Below, piece by piece: positions 40,626 to 53,765 of a DNA stretch of 64,000 nt. The stretch comes from Torymus aiolomorphi (lineage: Eukaryota; Arthropoda; Insecta; Hymenoptera; Torymidae). The position numbers were made by a program, and so were the translations under genes. The notes under the pieces were generated by a model, which worked only from the letters and a program-made list of their open reading frames with translations, was not told the origin of the DNA and did no database searches. Position 1 is the stretch's first letter. Each line of letters opens with the position of its first letter. Location: the NCBI GenBank assembly GCA_036365515.1, contig CM070873.1:41051807-41115806 (forward strand). Reading direction: 5' to 3'.

Positions 40626-42519
40626 TAATGCTAGTTTTTTATTTTAATAAATCTTTTTCTACGTATATATAATAAAACTAGAAAGTACATAATATTTCCA
40701 ACAGATAATCATGATATTAATACTGGAACGCGTGTACAGTATATTACGAATTCCATACGTCACCCCCTCCAAAAACCTACAGCAAAATTACTAAAACCAT
40801 AAATGATAAATAGCTTTCGAAATTTCGTTAGCTCCGGAAACTTGCGTACAAGTTTTAGGGCCAAGCGGGCTTGAACTCAATAAAATTAGGAAAGCCCTCT
40901 CACTCTCTCGGCTCGTTGAAGGAAAATACGAGCGCTCCACACGCGTCGCGCTAATTACTTACAGATAACCTTCCTCAAAAGTACTCCCGTTTCACAATGC
41001 TCGTGAAATGCTATTCATCTGCTTTACGATATGTTTACGCGCTCGTGTATATATAGACAAAAATGTAGGCGCGTAAATGTGAAAACTAGTTTCTCTTTAC
41101 TTTGGACAGGGAAATTAGGTGGTGTGAGCAACTTTAGTGCCGTCATTTTTCGCTTACAATTTTGAACATTATCTGTAAGTATGTTTATTTCTACCCTCTT
41201 CCTAATCACCAGACATTTGCAACTCGTAAACCCCACACCTACCGAATGCCCATCAAGCAACACAACTGTGTTATTTTCCTTCTCTTCTTCACCTTATCTC
41301 ATGCTGTTACAAAAGAAAACGAGATAAAGTATGCCCATTAATCACACGCAAGTTCTCTGATCAATAAATGTGATATCAAAGCTCGGAGTAACCTAATTAA
41401 AGCGCACCTTGTCTCCTGCATTCTCTTATCAAAATAAGGCGAGCTGGAAGCCAATCTTCCAGCAAATTATTCACGATTCCAGGACGGTGCGTGTAAAACG
41501 GGTAAAATTCAATTCTTTCATTATTATATATGGAAATTCATTGTTAGAGCGAACAAAAAGACGCATCACTCAAGAAATATAATATTTCTCCGTACTTATA
41601 GAATGATATTCAGGGTTCTGTAATAAAGATTCCCCTTTATTTTGTTGAATTTCTAATTTCGAACCTAAATCGCATTCTATGCCATAATCCCCCACCATTT
41701 TTCGTTCAGAGCTCGGTTACTTAGGCCATCTGATTATGGGCACACGGTAAAACCTGTTGAGCCTTTCTCACGAAATTAATCATCGCTACGCATCACAGGC
41801 ACGCGCGACAAGCAAGAGATCGATCCTCGGGACTTTGACGTTTACACGAGCATACGTTCCACGTACATGCGCGAGCGTGCAATCATCGTTCATGATTTGT
41901 GAACTCTGTCGTACACTACGCTGGTGCGCTCACGTACGTTTCTTGAAACAATAAGTTGAAACATATTAAGCGCATAAATTATAGATTCAATTATTTGAAT
42001 TATGTTAAATAGTATTCAAATCTCGGTGATGTCAAGTACAAAAACATTACCTTTTCAAAAACGTTTGAAAAATAAGGCAAAGAGTCCGAAAACTATCTCC
42101 GCCTCTCCGCCAGTGTAATAACACATTTTTGAAAATTCAGACTCGGCAAAATCTTATGCATAGCCCACAGTGGAGGCGTGTAAATTCGATATTTTCCCCG
42201 GAAACCCGGAATCTTCACGGCGCAATAATGTAAATATTTGAGGGCCGCGCTCGCGGGATTCCCCTGGCGCCCGGCTGTGGCGGCCGAGATCAAAGAAACG
42301 GAAACCACCGGCGCTCGCGAGAAAGAGAGAGAGAGAGAGGTGGGAAGAGAGAACGGAATGTGCATAAGATAGTTTTAGAGGTGAATTCGCCTCGAGTGTG
42401 TGTGTGTGTGCGAGGAATTTTTACGATTCTAAGTACTACCCTTGATTCTGGAATATCATTTCGAAAATTTCTCTCGCTTATATATATATATATCGAATGA
42501 AATTAATCGCATTATAATT

Positions 42520-42790
42520 CGCTGTCAGGCCAACTCGTTACATTAGGCCGCGGGCCACTCGTGTAAACACTTGTTAAATGAGCAGATCGCGCGGCTGTTA
42601 AGCGACTCGGCTTCTTTCCGGAGTGCGCCGACCAACAAAAGAATACATTAAACCGGGGCGCGCGGCAGGCAACACACACACTGTAGCGTCCCAATGATTA
42701 CGCATTCACTTTGTGCACCGGCACAGGCGGAAAACGCGCCTCGCGGTATAAGCAATTAGCGCAGAGAGGTGACGCGAAATCTCGCGTGAG
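42520..42790. other. GC-richer low-repeat block, possible conserved noncoding DNA
   Basis: This segment mixes GC-rich words (GGCCGCGGGCC, GCGCGGC) with AATTAGC and GCTGTTAAGC, lacks simple repeats and has no plausible coding frame. It could be an enhancer; only conservation would tell. Confidence 0.25.
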
Positions 42791-44214
42791 CTATACTGGA
42801 TAGTTTTAATTATTGACGAATTATTTTCGAGTGGGTGGAAAACTGTAAATAATGTATGAAAAAAGAATTTTAGTGTCAGGAACGGGTAAAGGTGTAAGAA
42901 ACTAAAAAGAAAAAAGCTGAAGGAATAAGTATTATTTTCTATTAAAAATGAAAGATCGTTTGTTTTTGTTACGGTAACTGCACGAAAAAGAGTATCTAAA
43001 AATTTTTTCCTATGTACAGAGAGGATATTCGATATTTTATTTCACGCGACTATCCAGTCGACTAATTCAATCCTCAAGCTCAAAGAGATTTTATTCGGTT
43101 CTTTCAAACTCGCCAATTCCGATGCAAATCCCGCACCGCCATGTTTAAGCTACTCCCGCAGTGTTGCTTCGACCCAGACCATCGAATCACCGCTAAAATT
43201 TCATTATCTCTATTTCTCTACAATAAAAGTATATATTATTTCGTAACGATAAATTGAATCTTTTACCCGAATATGACTCCCTCTATCGGCTGCAACTGCA
43301 CTATACCTCCTCTCCTCCTCATCTAAAATCTTCAAGCTCCTCGCAAGAAACTCTCTCCTTGTAATGCGTTTCCCCCGAAAGAACGTGTACCTACCTACCC
43401 CACGTACCGACGTGGCACGTGCTGCTAGCTGCCACACTTTTACTGTCTCTCTTGCGTCTCTGTATAATGCAGCCGCACGACTGGCACAGCCACGGCCGAT
43501 TTTACGTCCTCCTCCCTGTAAAACTGGCACGCGCACGCATGAATAAATCGGCCGGTAGGGGGCTAAACTGCGCGCCGGGCAAACACGCGAATAATTCAGA
43601 GTCCGAGTGGCCGGCCCAGAGGCACGTATACGCGAGAGAGACTTCGGCTAGCGCGCGAGCAGGTCTTAACCTTTATCGGCAGAGAGACCTCCGAGTTATG
43701 AAGTCGCATTTGCGGATTTTTCGGCCTAGCTTTATGAGACTTTTTAAGACTCTCGTATGTGTTTCCGTGATTCTGCTATACACCGGTTGTATAGGCGTGC
43801 TCGAGTCCGATGCTGTATATAGGGTAGATCGTAACATTTTTATCTCGGATTTTTCGTTTGTTTGGTATACTGCATAGGCGTCGCGAGTTGAGGTGAATTT
43901 TCGCTGGTGTTATATTTGAAACTGCTTTTAATAGAACGTTTATACAAAGTCACGTGAACCGCAGCTGAGCACTACAAAAATGTAGAAAATATTATTCGAA
44001 CTATCGTAAACGTAAAACACTACGTTGAATTAATCGGGAAACTAGTACACGCAGGCTTAAATTATTCACAATACATTTTTCCACTGTTCTACGATGAAAA
44101 TCCTCGCATTCATTCCTCGGCGCGCGCGTATATGCATGTTATACAAACGCGTCGGATGTATATGCGGCGCGCGCGACACCTATTCGCTAAATGCGCGTAT
44201 ATGCAGGCACACGC

Positions 44215-44310
44215 GCTAATCCTCGCGAAGGGGGATGGGCATCAATTAATATTCATCAGGCCACGGGGGCCGTGTCCGCGGGGCTGCGCGTGTCGCACAC
44301 GCGCCGAGAC
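44215..44310. other. GC-rich block, possible conserved noncoding DNA
   Basis: The sequence around ATCAATTAATATTCATCAGG, followed by GCCACGGGGGCCGTG, is unlike the flanks. A homeodomain-type ATTA cluster beside GC-rich sequence is common in insect enhancers, but this is only suggestive. Confidence 0.25.
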
Positions 44311-44688
44311 AATGCGAGCTGTGGTTGTTAACTCTCTCTTCCTCTCTCTCGCTAAAAGGATCGTTTTATCGATCGAAAGGGGTTTATTGATTTTTCATTT
44401 TTTTTCGAGGAAATTCTGGTTTTGGTATATAATGCGAAATAGTAAAGGCGGCTGATGAATTTTGGAAGCCGGGCCGAGGAGTAAAGGGAAAAAGTTCTAC
44501 AGCTTTCTTTTCAGAGGAAAGTTAAACCAACGTTGTGGCTTTAGAGCTTTCTCGACGTGAATAAAAATGTAAAGCTTTTTGAGCTTCGTTCCCATAACAT
44601 CCGGTCGAAAATTAGTTTTCGTGGTACTTTTCGGTAAAAATTCATACGGGTATGAAAAGATATAAAAGCAAGTGTTATCCTTTATAAG

Positions 44689-44984
44689 AGATTCTGGTTC
44701 AGCGCCAAAGCTTTTCTAAAGGTTGTTAGATGACGGTGCTTTTTCCGGAATTTTTCAAAATTTAGTCAATTATGGCTGGGGCTGAATCAAAAACTGTGAT
44801 ATTTAGTAACATTTGTTCGTGCCTTTCGATCTTAATTTGAGTTTTTCTTGAAACCCTACCACCAAAGTTGGCGTTTTTGTAAAGGAACTACAAGGGATGT
44901 TACTTTCCAGTAGAATCTTACAAAAATAGCAAGCTTAGAATATCTAACAACCCATAGAGAAGCTTTGGCACTGACTGAGAATCT
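44689..44984. mobile_element. 296-bp inverted-repeat element (MITE-like)
   Basis: The left arm (about 44689-44732) and right arm (about 44941-44984) are imperfect reverse complements over about 44 bases. The shared core is GCCAAAGCTT followed by GGTTGTTAGAT. The interior has no coding capacity. No target duplication was confirmed, so the superfamily is unknown. Confidence 0.6.
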
Positions 44985-47406
44985 ATTGTAAATTCAAAAT
45001 TTTTATTTTCCGACTGTACATCCTCCAAACTCACTTCTCGAAATCTGTAACGAAGTATGCGTGTGTGGCTGTATGCACGCTCTAAACTAGAGCCTCAGAT
45101 ATAAACGGAAATCCAATAAATACTTGTAGTTCTTACAGACTTGTAGTGCCAGACGAAGGACAAACTAGTGTCACTAATTTCAAACTGTAAAGTAAGGTAA
45201 ACGATAATTCCATACATATAATCAAAGAAAAAAGAAAAATGGCAAAACGCTGAGAAAGCCTGCAGCATTATGCATATAATAACATACCTGTCGCAACACC
45301 TTTCCCATTTATAATCTTGATGTGACCAACACATACACATAGAAACACATTATGTTCCCGTCAGCTTCTGTCCTTACTTTGTCGCTTTATACCCTGTGTG
45401 TATGCAAATTTCGCATTTGTAAATTTTCTCAGTCGACCTTCTATTGCAAAGGTTACCTCCTTTGTGAATGAACGAACAATGTACTTTGCAGCTTAGAATG
45501 TACGGGGACGAGAAAAAAAGTTTGATTGATTTCATTTTTTTCTTCTAATTAGGATGGCTAAGGTAGTTAGTCTCTCCTTAAATTTAATCGATTAACGATT
45601 TGAACTTTTTTTAATCAAGTCAGCAAATGATGATCGGGTTTCCTGGAATTTTCTGTGAATTAATGCAATTCTGATAAAGCAGAGAGGAAAGGAGAACTGG
45701 AAACTTATGGATCTTCATTTCTTTTTCTCCTATCCCTCAGAAGTTGCGTTAAAGCCTTGGAGAAAGGGATTGAGAGTAATTAACATTTTTAATTTACGAA
45801 CACGACCTTTGGTAAAGCAAACCCTCCCACCTTACCTCTTTAGATTGCGCTCCGTTTAATGTCGTCCAATATAACGTAAACGAAAAAGAAAAGATTGCGT
45901 TTGAATAGAAATCCAATTAAGTTTCCAAAGGTGTTTTTTTTTTTTTTAATATAATAACATTAGTATTTATAGTCTTTACGCCATTTATAATAACGATGAA
46001 AAATGCGTAATCTGAAAATTCATTTAATCTGGGAATAAACCATTTTTTGCAAATAATTTGAATTAATACTCAAATCAAACGAATCAAAGCGCTTTTGAGC
46101 GCTTGAAATTACATTTATGTCACTGCAAAAGTCATGAAGAAAAACCAACGTTTCTGAAAGCGTCACAGTTACACCTTTCGCAATGTAATGATCATAAAAG
46201 AAATCATCTTGTCCAACAAACCAGGTTAACTTAAGTTGAATTTATTAAAATTATTTATTAAATATTTTCACGCCAATTATGGTTCAATAAATATGGAGAA
46301 TTAAAAATGTAATTATTGAATTTGTGATATTATATCTAACGCGTAATGTACAGGGAAAATTATCGAGGCCCACCGCGTTGGCTCAAAGCCAATCCGGTGT
46401 TAATATATTAATGAAATCTTACATAATTAAATTTGATTTGAGAAATTAGCCTTCGTATTTAAAAAATATTTAAATTCACTGCAAAATTTCTGTTCGAAAA
46501 GTACCGATTAAACATTATTAATTTAATGATCGATGCCCTACGTTTAATAACTATCAATAATGAATATGAAATGTATGCTATAGGTACTTGCGTATAATAT
46601 TTAAACAACTATAAACCATTTAGATTAACAATTTAAAAAGGTATTTCCTCTTTCATGTGTAAACTGGCCGTCGTGAAAAAAGCAATACTAGGAAAACCAG
46701 ACCATTAAAAGCACAAATAAAAACTGGAAAAGTATTTCTAATAACCATTTTAAGCAACCGTAAAAAAGAATGTGATAAAAAAGTTTGTTTCGCGTGTATA
46801 GGAATCGTTTAAATTCATTTAAAAACTTATCTCGTTAAAGCCGGAAAAAAATTTTCCTGGCATGAAATTCGTGCAAATCACAGAAATGGGGAAAAAGACC
46901 AAACGTTCGTGTAATCTGGTAAATGATAAAAAAAACTGAACTGCGCAAGAATTTGTAAAAAGTTATAGATTTTAATGTCTAAAGTTATTATTTTTAACGT
47001 ACGCGACAAGTTTTATCCAATGTTCAGCATACTTTTGAATTGAACCTTGTGATTCTTAACTAATATAACAGGAAAATTTTTGCAAAAGAATGTTTGATAA
47101 TATATTTTTTTTCATTCACTTTGAATAGATAACATCCGAAGTACTACACTCACTAAGTATCTAACACGGCAAACCAACGATCAGGTTGACACTTTTAGCT
47201 TTTTACTTATTGCACTTGCGCACAAACATGCTTAATATTAATTATCCTCTTTTCCTTCAGACACAACCGATGTAGTTGTTTAGTTGATCTTCCCTCCCAC
47301 TGATTTCCGTTCATTAAATATCCACACTGAGTAATTCAAATCCTTTCTCTATGTTGTACGCGCTACTTATGCTTTAAAACTTTCTACTATCTCCCTCCTC
47401 CTCTCT

Positions 47407-47414
47407 CCGCATAG
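47407..47414 (+). repeat. left 8-bp target-site duplication
   Basis: CCGCATAG here is repeated exactly at 50258-50265, immediately outside the two ends of the hAT-type element. Confidence 0.9.
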
Positions 47415-47633
47415 TAGGGCTGCCGCAAGAGTCGATATAAATATCGATATCGTATTGATATTGTACCAATATCAATATCGATATCGAGACGATATTTTCT
47501 AAATCTTCGCAATACAAGACCAATATTATACATATCAATAATCAATACAAGACAAAACTCTTGCGCCAATATATCGCGATAATCTCGATATTGAATATAC
47601 TTCTGACCAGGGGCGAATTCAGTCCTGGGTCAT

Positions 47634-47649
47634 GGGGGGGGGGGGGGGG
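47634..47649 (+). repeat. poly-G run
   Basis: Sixteen consecutive G residues inside the hAT-type element; likely to form G-quadruplexes and prone to assembly error. Confidence 0.9.
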
Positions 47650-47699
47650 CGAGTATATCCCATGACCTTTTTTTAAGGAAGTGATGCAAAAAAAAACAA

Positions 47700-48480
47700 A
47701 CAATTTTTAAACCCAAGTAGCCGGGGGATATGAGGTCCACGCATATACGGGAGTCACGTAGATATGAAAAAATAAGTAAAACGATTATTTAAAATAATTT
47801 TTAAACCTAAGTAGCCGGGGGATATGAGGTCCATGCATACATGCATATAAGGGAGTCATGTAGACATGAAAAAATAAGCTAAACGATTATTTAAATAAGT
47901 TTTAAACCCAAGTAGGCGGGAGATATGAGTGCCACGCATATGAGGGAGCCATGTAGATATGAAAAATAAGCAAAAGGATTATTTAAATAATCTTTAAACC
48001 CAAGTAGCCGGGGGACGCGAGGTCCACGCATATTAACAAATTACGTATAGATTTGCAACAATAAGCAAGACCAATATTTAAACAATTTTTAAACCCAAGT
48101 AGGCGGGAGATATGAGGTTCACGCATATTAGGGAATTACGTAGATCTACAACAGACAATTATTTATAGTATCCCCCGCCTATTTGAGTTTAAAAATTATT
48201 TAAATAATCGTTTTGCTTATTGTTGCACGTCTACGTAATTCCCTAACATGCATGGACCTCATATCCCCCGCCTACTTGAGTTTAACAATTGTTTAAATAA
48301 TCGTTTTGCTTATTTTGTTATGTCTACATGACTCCCTAATATCCCCACAATAACTACTTGCGTGGACCTCGCGTCCCCCGGCTACTTGGGTTTAAAAATT
48401 ATTTAAATAATCGTTTTGCTAATTTTTGATGTCTACATGACTACCTTATATGTGTGGACCTCATATGCCCCGCCTACGAA
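47700..48480. repeat. head-to-head tandem repeat array (about 95-bp unit)
   Basis: Five direct units are marked by AAGTAGCCGG or AAGTAGGCGG, starting near 47715, 47809, 47909, 48002 and 48097 (spacing 93-100). The orientation then flips, and about four reverse-complement units follow, marked by CCCCCGCCTACTTGAG-like words near 48172, 48266, 48376 and 48468. Each unit also carries GAGGTCCACGCATAT and CGATTATTTAAA. The array could fold into one long hairpin. It makes no protein. Confidence 0.85.
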
Positions 48481-49006
48481 CTCGACCGAGAGCTATCCAA
48501 AATCTACAAGGAATTTTGGAAGCGATTAAGTAAGTTTTACTCCCGTAATCGTTGGACATAAAAAACTTATTTTTTTCATATTACAATTTTTTTCTCAAAA
48601 ACTAGTCGACAACATGGATTCAAATTTTTACAGATTATAGCTATTTATATTCTGCATTATCATTATTTTTTTCAAAAAAATTGACCGTTTAGTTTTGGAG
48701 TTACAGGCTTAAAAAAAACACGTTTTTGTTAATAACAAAAGAACTGTGATAGCTAGAGAAATTTTTTTTTTAGAAAATATAGGTATTTTAATGCTCTTTC
48801 GAATGCTAGCCATTCGATTCAAATCTCTTGGTGTTATCATGAAAAAAAAGCGAAAATCAATTTTGAGAAAATCGTAAATTCGAAATAAAACAAAAACGCA
48901 TCGGCCCAATCAAAAAACGAATTTTTGACTCGCCATCACACAAAAAAATAAAAAAATGACACCTGTTGTAGAGTTAAAACCCATCGAAAAGAAGCTGAGA
49001 TCCTGG

Positions 49007-49007
49007 T

Positions 49008-49069
<62 letters not shown>

Positions 49070-49080
49070 ACACACCCACA

Positions 49081-49121
<41 letters not shown>

Positions 49122-49190
49122 ACACGCACGCACGCACGCACACACGCACACACGTACACACACATCCATACAGACACACACACATCCATA
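49007..49190 (+). repeat. CA microsatellite inside the hAT-type element
   Basis: A CA run with CCCA interruptions in the middle and ACGC or CATC variants at the right. The sequence before it (48580-49005) is A/T-rich and resembles many insect non-autonomous repeats ending in microsatellites. The Thr-His and Val-Cys frames through it are artefacts. Confidence 0.9.
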
Positions 49191-49319
49191 CAGATATTTT
49201 TCAAAAATCATGTATTTTGATTCCTAACACCTCGAAAAACAATTATAACATATTTTTACAACAACTCAAAAAATTACTATCACAAAGTTTCCTGTAGGAG
49301 GAAGCAATTATATACTTAA

Positions 49320-49921
49320 GGTAGTTCTTACCCAAGAAAATGATCGTTAAAAAAGTATTGCGTATAAGCTATTGCTCAAATATTATATTACAAGTGATAG
49401 TAAAATCCAAAAGTAGGTTGCTTTAAGTAACAGAAAAATTTTTCAAATATAAATTATATACATTAAAGCCTAAAAGTTGGTAAATAAGGAAAAATATCCG
49501 ATAAGGAAACGTTCCTCGATAAATTCACCGCATGAAATTATCAACAAATCATTTTACACAAAGTTAGAGCTATTAGTTGCTAAGTTTTTGTAATTTTTTT
49601 TAAACAAATTTCTCTAACTTTGCGTAAAATGATTTGTTGATAATTTCATGCGGTGAATTTATCGAGGAACGCTTGAGAAACAAAATAGCGTTTTTAATAA
49701 AAAAATCGAATAAAAAACAAAAATAATTCATGACTTTTTATGATATTTTTCCTTATTTAGCAAATTTTAGGCTTTAATGTATATAATTTATATTTGAAAA
49801 ATTTTTTCTGTTACTTAAAGCAACCTACTTTTGGATTTTACTATCACTTGTAATATAATATTTGAGCAATAGATTATATAGAATACTTTTTTAACGATCG
49901 TTTTCTTAGGTAAGAACTACC
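49320..49921. mobile_element. 602-bp foldback element bounded by TTAA, nested in the hAT-type element
   Basis: GGTAGTTCTTACC at the left end is matched by GGTAAGAACTACC at the right. TTAA lies directly outside both (49316-49319, 49922-49925), as for piggyBac-type target sites. The arms continue as near-perfect reverse complements for about 180 bases each. An inner stem (about 49511-49585 against 49613-49675) extends the pairing almost to the centre, with one extra segment of about 70 bases on the right side (about 49676-49745). No coding capacity. A foldback element of another class that happens to end in TTAA is the alternative. Confidence 0.8.
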
Positions 49922-50257
49922 TTAATTATTTCTTGAACCTTTTACACCAGATTCGTAATAAAAAAGTTTGTCATTAATAAGTACAATTCCTTTTACGCAT
50001 TTGTTTGTTTTATTGTAATAATTGTAATAAATTATAGAATGATATTGTTAAAAATGAAGTTATAACGAGGTTTTGGGGTAGTAAATTGTCGACATCGATA
50101 TTCTCGGCACAAGACCAATACAATATCGAGACAAGATCGATATTTTCATTAACCAATATCGAACAATATCGAGACAATATTTTAATTTACCGTTATAGTG
50201 CGATATCGAGACAATATTTTCCAAAATGTCGTTTTGTCTTGTATTGCGGCAGCCCTA

Positions 50258-50265
50258 CCGCATAG
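50258..50265 (+). repeat. right 8-bp target-site duplication
   Basis: CCGCATAG, identical to 47407-47414; it marks the right junction of the hAT-type insertion. Confidence 0.9.
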
Positions 50266-53200
50266 AAAAAGGACACGTGCTCTGCATTTTTATCGAGATG
50301 CTTCTTTACGATCGATCAATTCTGAACCAATAATTTTGATAACAAAAAGAAGGAATACACAATTTTGCTGTTTTCATATAACTTTCTTCATTTACAGGTC
50401 TCGTAATAAAAAGCAAACTTTCGGTAAGAAATTTAGATACAAGCATAATTGCGTAATTGAAATCAACGAAAGTTCACTTTTGCAAAACCGAAAAGTCAGA
50501 CTACCTAAAAATCTAAAAGTTTTTTATAAGAGAACCAGCCGAAAATATTCCGACAACCTTACCAGTTCCCCTAAATCCTTCGAAGCACAAAAAGAGCCGG
50601 ACTTCTGCGGTCAGTCGAGACTGCGGTGCACAGTCAATTTTCCGCCCCCTTCGATGCATTCGCGCGCGACCAACCGGCGTTAAATCTCGAGAGAAAAATA
50701 AACCGGTATATCTTGGCACCCGCCACCTCGTAATTCATGCATTATATTCCGCCTCTGCGCGGTTCTCCCCTTTTTACGTCGCTGCAGCTGCTGCCTCGCT
50801 CGGCTGCAACTTTGACGAGCCTCGAAAACACTTTGCCGTACCCACATACCGCTGCTGCAAGTTTATGCTTTATTCCTTCCCGGCGTTCGGCCGCAGTCGT
50901 CGATGGTTTTTACGCGAAGACTCGGTATAAAAGTGTCTTGTGCTGCACCTGTAACCGCTCGACGATCGCTTCTCCTGCGGGTTTGCATTTCTTATGATTC
51001 GAGAGGAGCATGCGCTTTCTGTCTTTTCGGAAGATGTATTATTTTATTTTTTCTCAATAAAAAAAGATTTTCTTCTCAAACATTTGTATCATACATACAT
51101 AATTACTTGTACAGTTCTCAGGTATACATATGCACACCTGAATTCATCAGACTCAAGACATTTCAAAATGAAAAATTATCCGAGCTACATTTACCCTGAA
51201 AAATGTCGACTTTGTCAACGGAACTGATTTATTAACCACATGGTAACACCTCCGGCCAAGGTGAGAAAGAAGCGTGAAAAGAATGACAGTGCGCGAGATT
51301 AATGAGCGCGCACGGTCGCGATAAGGCGCGCGCCTCGCACTTTTGCATCCGCGGGGCTATTTATTACGCGCGACCGATCTTTGTTGTCCGCGAGTCGCTG
51401 ATGAATCTGCAGTTCTTTGTGCCGACGCCATTTAAACGCCGCGACGATGCGAAAATTATGCGGAGCATCAATACAGCTGAAACCCTTTACGAAAAGACCA
51501 CAAAGCGAGGATTTCAATGCTCTTTTGCGAGATCGACAATTTATTCCAAGTGTACAATACGTCAGTATGTAGCGAGGACAGGGAGTAGATCGATATTAAC
51601 GAGGAAAAGTGTGGCAAAGATGTTTTGTTTACGAATTGTGAAGTTGTATCAGAAAAGCAGCATATATATACAGAACAATGGAGCGTTGAGCTCCAAAGTA
51701 GATTTTATACAATTTCGCGGCTCCTATCTCACTATTGTTCTCTATTTCAATAAAAAAAAGGAAAATAAGAGAGCAAACCCGCCAAATGAAAATGTTCCCA
51801 GCCGCGACGGCCGTCCCCGCCAGATTCTCCATTGAACGATTTTAATTAGCGCGACGTGACTCAATTATGCCTTTGAATTATTTTAGAACTATTGTGTTCG
51901 GCGTCGCGGCACGTACACGCAGATTTCCACACTCGCTTTTTTTTTCAATAGATTTATTTTGACGTGAGATTTATTGTCACATCGGCCGCGTATATTTGTT
52001 CCGATATAACGTTCTGTCATTGTTAAAACTATCTGTGCGAATATATTTTTTTTTTCATTACTCGATAATTAATACGAGTTTTAATTGTGATTTTAATTTG
52101 GCGAAAATTATCGAGTCTTTGTTGACGAGACAATCCCTCGGGAAATGCGTTGGTAGTGGTTGATGCTGTGAATTTTGTGAGGCATCGACGATGTGCCTCT
52201 ACAATAAGTTGGATTTTTCATTAAGAAATATGTTCCAATTAAAAGGGCTATATTTTCATGTACAATGAATTAATAGAGTTCAAAGAAATTTATTTCAACC
52301 GATATTTGCATAGGTAGAAATGCAATAGTAGTAAAAACGTAATCTTTAGTCAGACATCCTAAAATTATCAGCGCAATTATTTCAAACACAACGTATCCGT
52401 CGTTAAAAATTTGTAACGGAAATGCAAAGCACAATATCACACTACTTCATAAATCTTTGTTTCTCGTCGAAACATCTCGAGAGGAAGAAAGCCATTAACT
52501 CATCGGGCGATTGGACGGCTTAAATTCGAAAAATTCGTGCAATCCCAAAGCATTCGCGCTGATTTATTTCTTTCGTCTTTCGCATTATTAGGCCGATGTT
52601 GATCTTGTAATTTTGGCCGAGTATGCTGTTCGGGTGCGATATCAAATTTGATCCTCCGTTAACGAGCCGGGCAATTAAGGTACCTCTGATGCCTTTGCTT
52701 CGCTCTTCTTTCACTTTAATGAATTGATGCATGTCTGGACACGTTATTTTCCCGTAATTTAGAAGACTTAACTCACAGCGTATCCCCCCAAAAAACCACT
52801 ACTTTTCTCCTTTTATTCCGACGAAACTATAAATCGAATCGTAGATTACGTAAGATAACATTCTTTGATTTAAAAATATTTGAAAAATTCATAATTCTTT
52901 TTATATCCATACTTGATATTCGAAAGTTGAGCAATCCGTAAAAAAAAAACAAGAAAATAGCATCCCTAAAAGTTAAACCTCAATTAAAATGCAATTTAAT
53001 ATATTCTTATGTACAATCAAAGATAAAATACGTAGAATGATATCCCCCCTTTACGCTATAAAAATCGAAATGCCGCACAGCGCGCTTTTTCTTTCCCTTG
53101 TACCTTCGTTTTTATACGGTCCGTCATTACTGGACTGCTCGGAGCGCGTACATACACGGGCGCGCGCACTTGTACGTGTACTTCCTTGCTTTTTACGGCG

Positions 53201-53765
53201 TGTCTCGCGGGATTCATTTGAAAATTCCTCTCTCGGCCGGGGAATATTGGCCGGGTGCCAGACTATCCACTCGGAGAGAAAGTTTAAGGACTGCCCGCGG
53301 TTAGCTCGTTAGGAGCGCGCATGACTTTTTGATACCCTTTTAATTACTGTTTAAACTCAGCTTTTTCGGCGGCGAGCGGTAGGTAGGTAGGTACGTAGGA
53401 AGGCTCTTCTTCATCTTCGCTGTGCGTTTGTTCCGCTTCTTTTTTTTTAAAGAGAGGGTGTGTATGTGTGTGTGTGCCAGATACGCGCGCTGCCTTTTGC
53501 CCGAGGTAGATTTAAGTTAATTTGCATTCGAAGAAGTCGGACGGAAAGTTTTTTTTTAGGAGAGGTTAAAGTCATGCTTCGTCGTAATTAATTTGGATGT
53601 TTGCGGTAAAGATATTTAATAACGTTTATTATTTGCAGTCAGTATAGAAATATTTAAAAATTTTTAGAGAATTTCCGACTAGATAATCAAGCTACTCTGT
53701 TGTTTAACTTGACTTGAAAAAAAAGCTGCGATTGGTTGAATCGGTCGATGAAATAAATATATCAA

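Larger units (their letters stand above)
47415..50257. mobile_element. non-autonomous hAT-type DNA transposon (2,843 bp), composite
   Basis: The left end TAGGGCTGCCGCAA is matched in perfect reverse complement by the right end TTGCGGCAGCCCTA. An identical 8-bp duplication flanks them. Eight-base duplications and short terminal repeats starting YAGGG are hallmarks of the hAT superfamily. Both subterminal zones are crowded with ATATCGAGAC and GATATTTT motifs (about 47430-47520 and 50090-50220), likely transposase-binding repeats. No transposase frame is present. The interior holds a 16-base G run (47634-47649), a head-to-head tandem-repeat array, a CA microsatellite and a nested foldback element. 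The exact target duplication suggests fairly recent insertion. Excising it and one duplication leaves a clean empty site. Confidence 0.9.

Noticed and set aside
47700..48480. CRISPR-like array of regularly spaced repeats
   Set aside because: The whole 95-bp unit repeats and there are no unique spacers; orientation reverses midway and the host is a eukaryote.
48910..49297. Cys-Val and Thr-His repeat proteins
   Set aside because: Artefacts of the CA microsatellite inside the hAT-type element.
47415..50257. Search for a transposase gene in the hAT-type element
   Set aside because: No frame longer than about 115 residues outside the CA repeat and no hAT dimerisation or catalytic motif; the element is non-autonomous.
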